Assembly: GCA_023426505.1 (NCBI GenBank)
Contig: JAFAAP010000163.1
Coordinates: 1 to 5,155, forward strand
Direction: 5' to 3'
Length of the DNA: 5,155 nucleotides
Source of the DNA: Pseudomonadota bacterium
GTDB lineage: Bacteria; Pseudomonadota; Alphaproteobacteria; Rhizobiales; Beijerinckiaceae
Positions 4,988 through 5,155 of this stretch are shown here, one piece after another. How positions within the stretch are numbered: position 1 is the stretch's first letter; the number at the start of each line of letters is the position of its first letter. A model generated the notes under the pieces. The model did no database searches, had not been told where the DNA came from, and worked only from the letters and a program-made list of their open reading frames with translations. Position numbers and translations under genes: made by a program.

Positions 4988-5155
4988 TACCAAGTCCCAC
5001 TGATCAGAACACGTGCGCCCAATCACGCAATCCGATGGACATGATCGTCCAAGGCTGGTCGACGAGCTTGGTCCAGGCTGCGCAGCAGTGATCGAGAATA
5101 TCCGTGTAGGACGTGAAGATCCGGTTGGAGATCCAGTTCTCCCTCAGATACTGCC
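4988..5155 (-). mobile_element. IS630-family insertion sequence, 3' end (runs off right edge)
   Basis: The transposase C-terminus is followed by a 14-base non-coding tail and the sequence GTGGGACTTGGTATAA on the minus strand, consistent with an IS630-family terminal repeat next to the TA target that this family duplicates. The TA at 4986-4987 or 4988-4989 marks the likely boundary, so the edge is uncertain by a few bases. The other end and the second TA are outside the window. Confidence 0.7.
5004..5155 (-). CDS. IS630-family transposase, C-terminal 49 residues
   Basis: The minus frame gives QYLRENWISNRIFTSYTDIL, then DHCCAAWTKLVDQPWTIMSI and a GLRDWAHVF end, the characteristic C-terminus of IS630-family DDE transposases (ENWLSNRxF, WNKL, QPWRIMSIG, RDW motifs). 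The third catalytic acid, in the NPxExxW motif, should lie just past the window edge, so catalytic integrity cannot be judged. The enzyme cuts and pastes its own element into TA dinucleotides. The frame is clean to its natural stop at 5004-5006, with no sign of decay in the visible part. Confidence 0.92.
   Translation of the reverse strand, partial: QYLRENWISNRIFTSYTDILDHCCAAWTKLVDQPWTIMSIGLRDWAHVF

Noticed and set aside
1..5155. CRISPR array, tRNA, rRNA, riboswitch or known housekeeping RNA
   Set aside because: No regular spaced direct repeats, cloverleaf or signature motifs of SRP RNA, RNase P or tmRNA were seen by eye.

Overview
The window looks like an accessory or intergenic-rich stretch of an alphaproteobacterial, probably Rhizobiales (Methylobacteriaceae-like), chromosome or large replicon. 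The basis is the moderately GC-rich coding sequence, a near-perfect match to the EcfG general-stress promoter that is specific to Alphaproteobacteria, an IS630-family transposase tail of a type common in this group, and several short proteins that look like Rhizobiales hypotheticals. The exact genus cannot be fixed from the sequence alone.

Layout. Positions 1-127 (minus) hold the 5' end of a conserved hypothetical gene that runs off the left edge. Positions 365-949 (plus) hold a sigma70-like promoter and a secreted four-cysteine protein. Positions 1098-1415 (plus) encode a second small exported protein with a C-terminal coiled coil. At 1604-1827 an EcfG-type promoter precedes a 45-residue single-span membrane protein. 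Positions 1828-2406 carry no convincing gene but contain two strong hairpin terminators, both facing the minus strand and neither with an identified gene to serve. Positions 2407-3840 (plus) hold the main gene of the window: an SGNH/GDSL hydrolase fused to RTX calcium-binding repeats and a type I secretion tail.

Right part. Positions 3898-4116 (minus) encode a 72-residue free-standing homologue of the RNA polymerase alpha-subunit C-terminal domain, convergent with the hydrolase. Positions 4357-4518 (minus) hold a possible 53-residue ORF. Positions 4540-4761 form an AT-rich promoter followed by a chain of short perfect hairpins and two U-tract terminators, which I read as a candidate small RNA. 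Positions 4786-4975 (minus) hold a small gene that appears broken by one extra base. It lies directly against the end of an IS630-family element (about 4988 to the right edge, transposase C-terminus on minus).

There is no obvious multi-gene operon. Most units are single genes with their own signals. The hydrolase needs a type I exporter that is not in this window. The observations most worth following are the solitary alpha-CTD-like protein with a palindrome at its promoter, the candidate small RNA, the EcfG promoter with an embedded palindrome, and the orphan minus-strand terminators.
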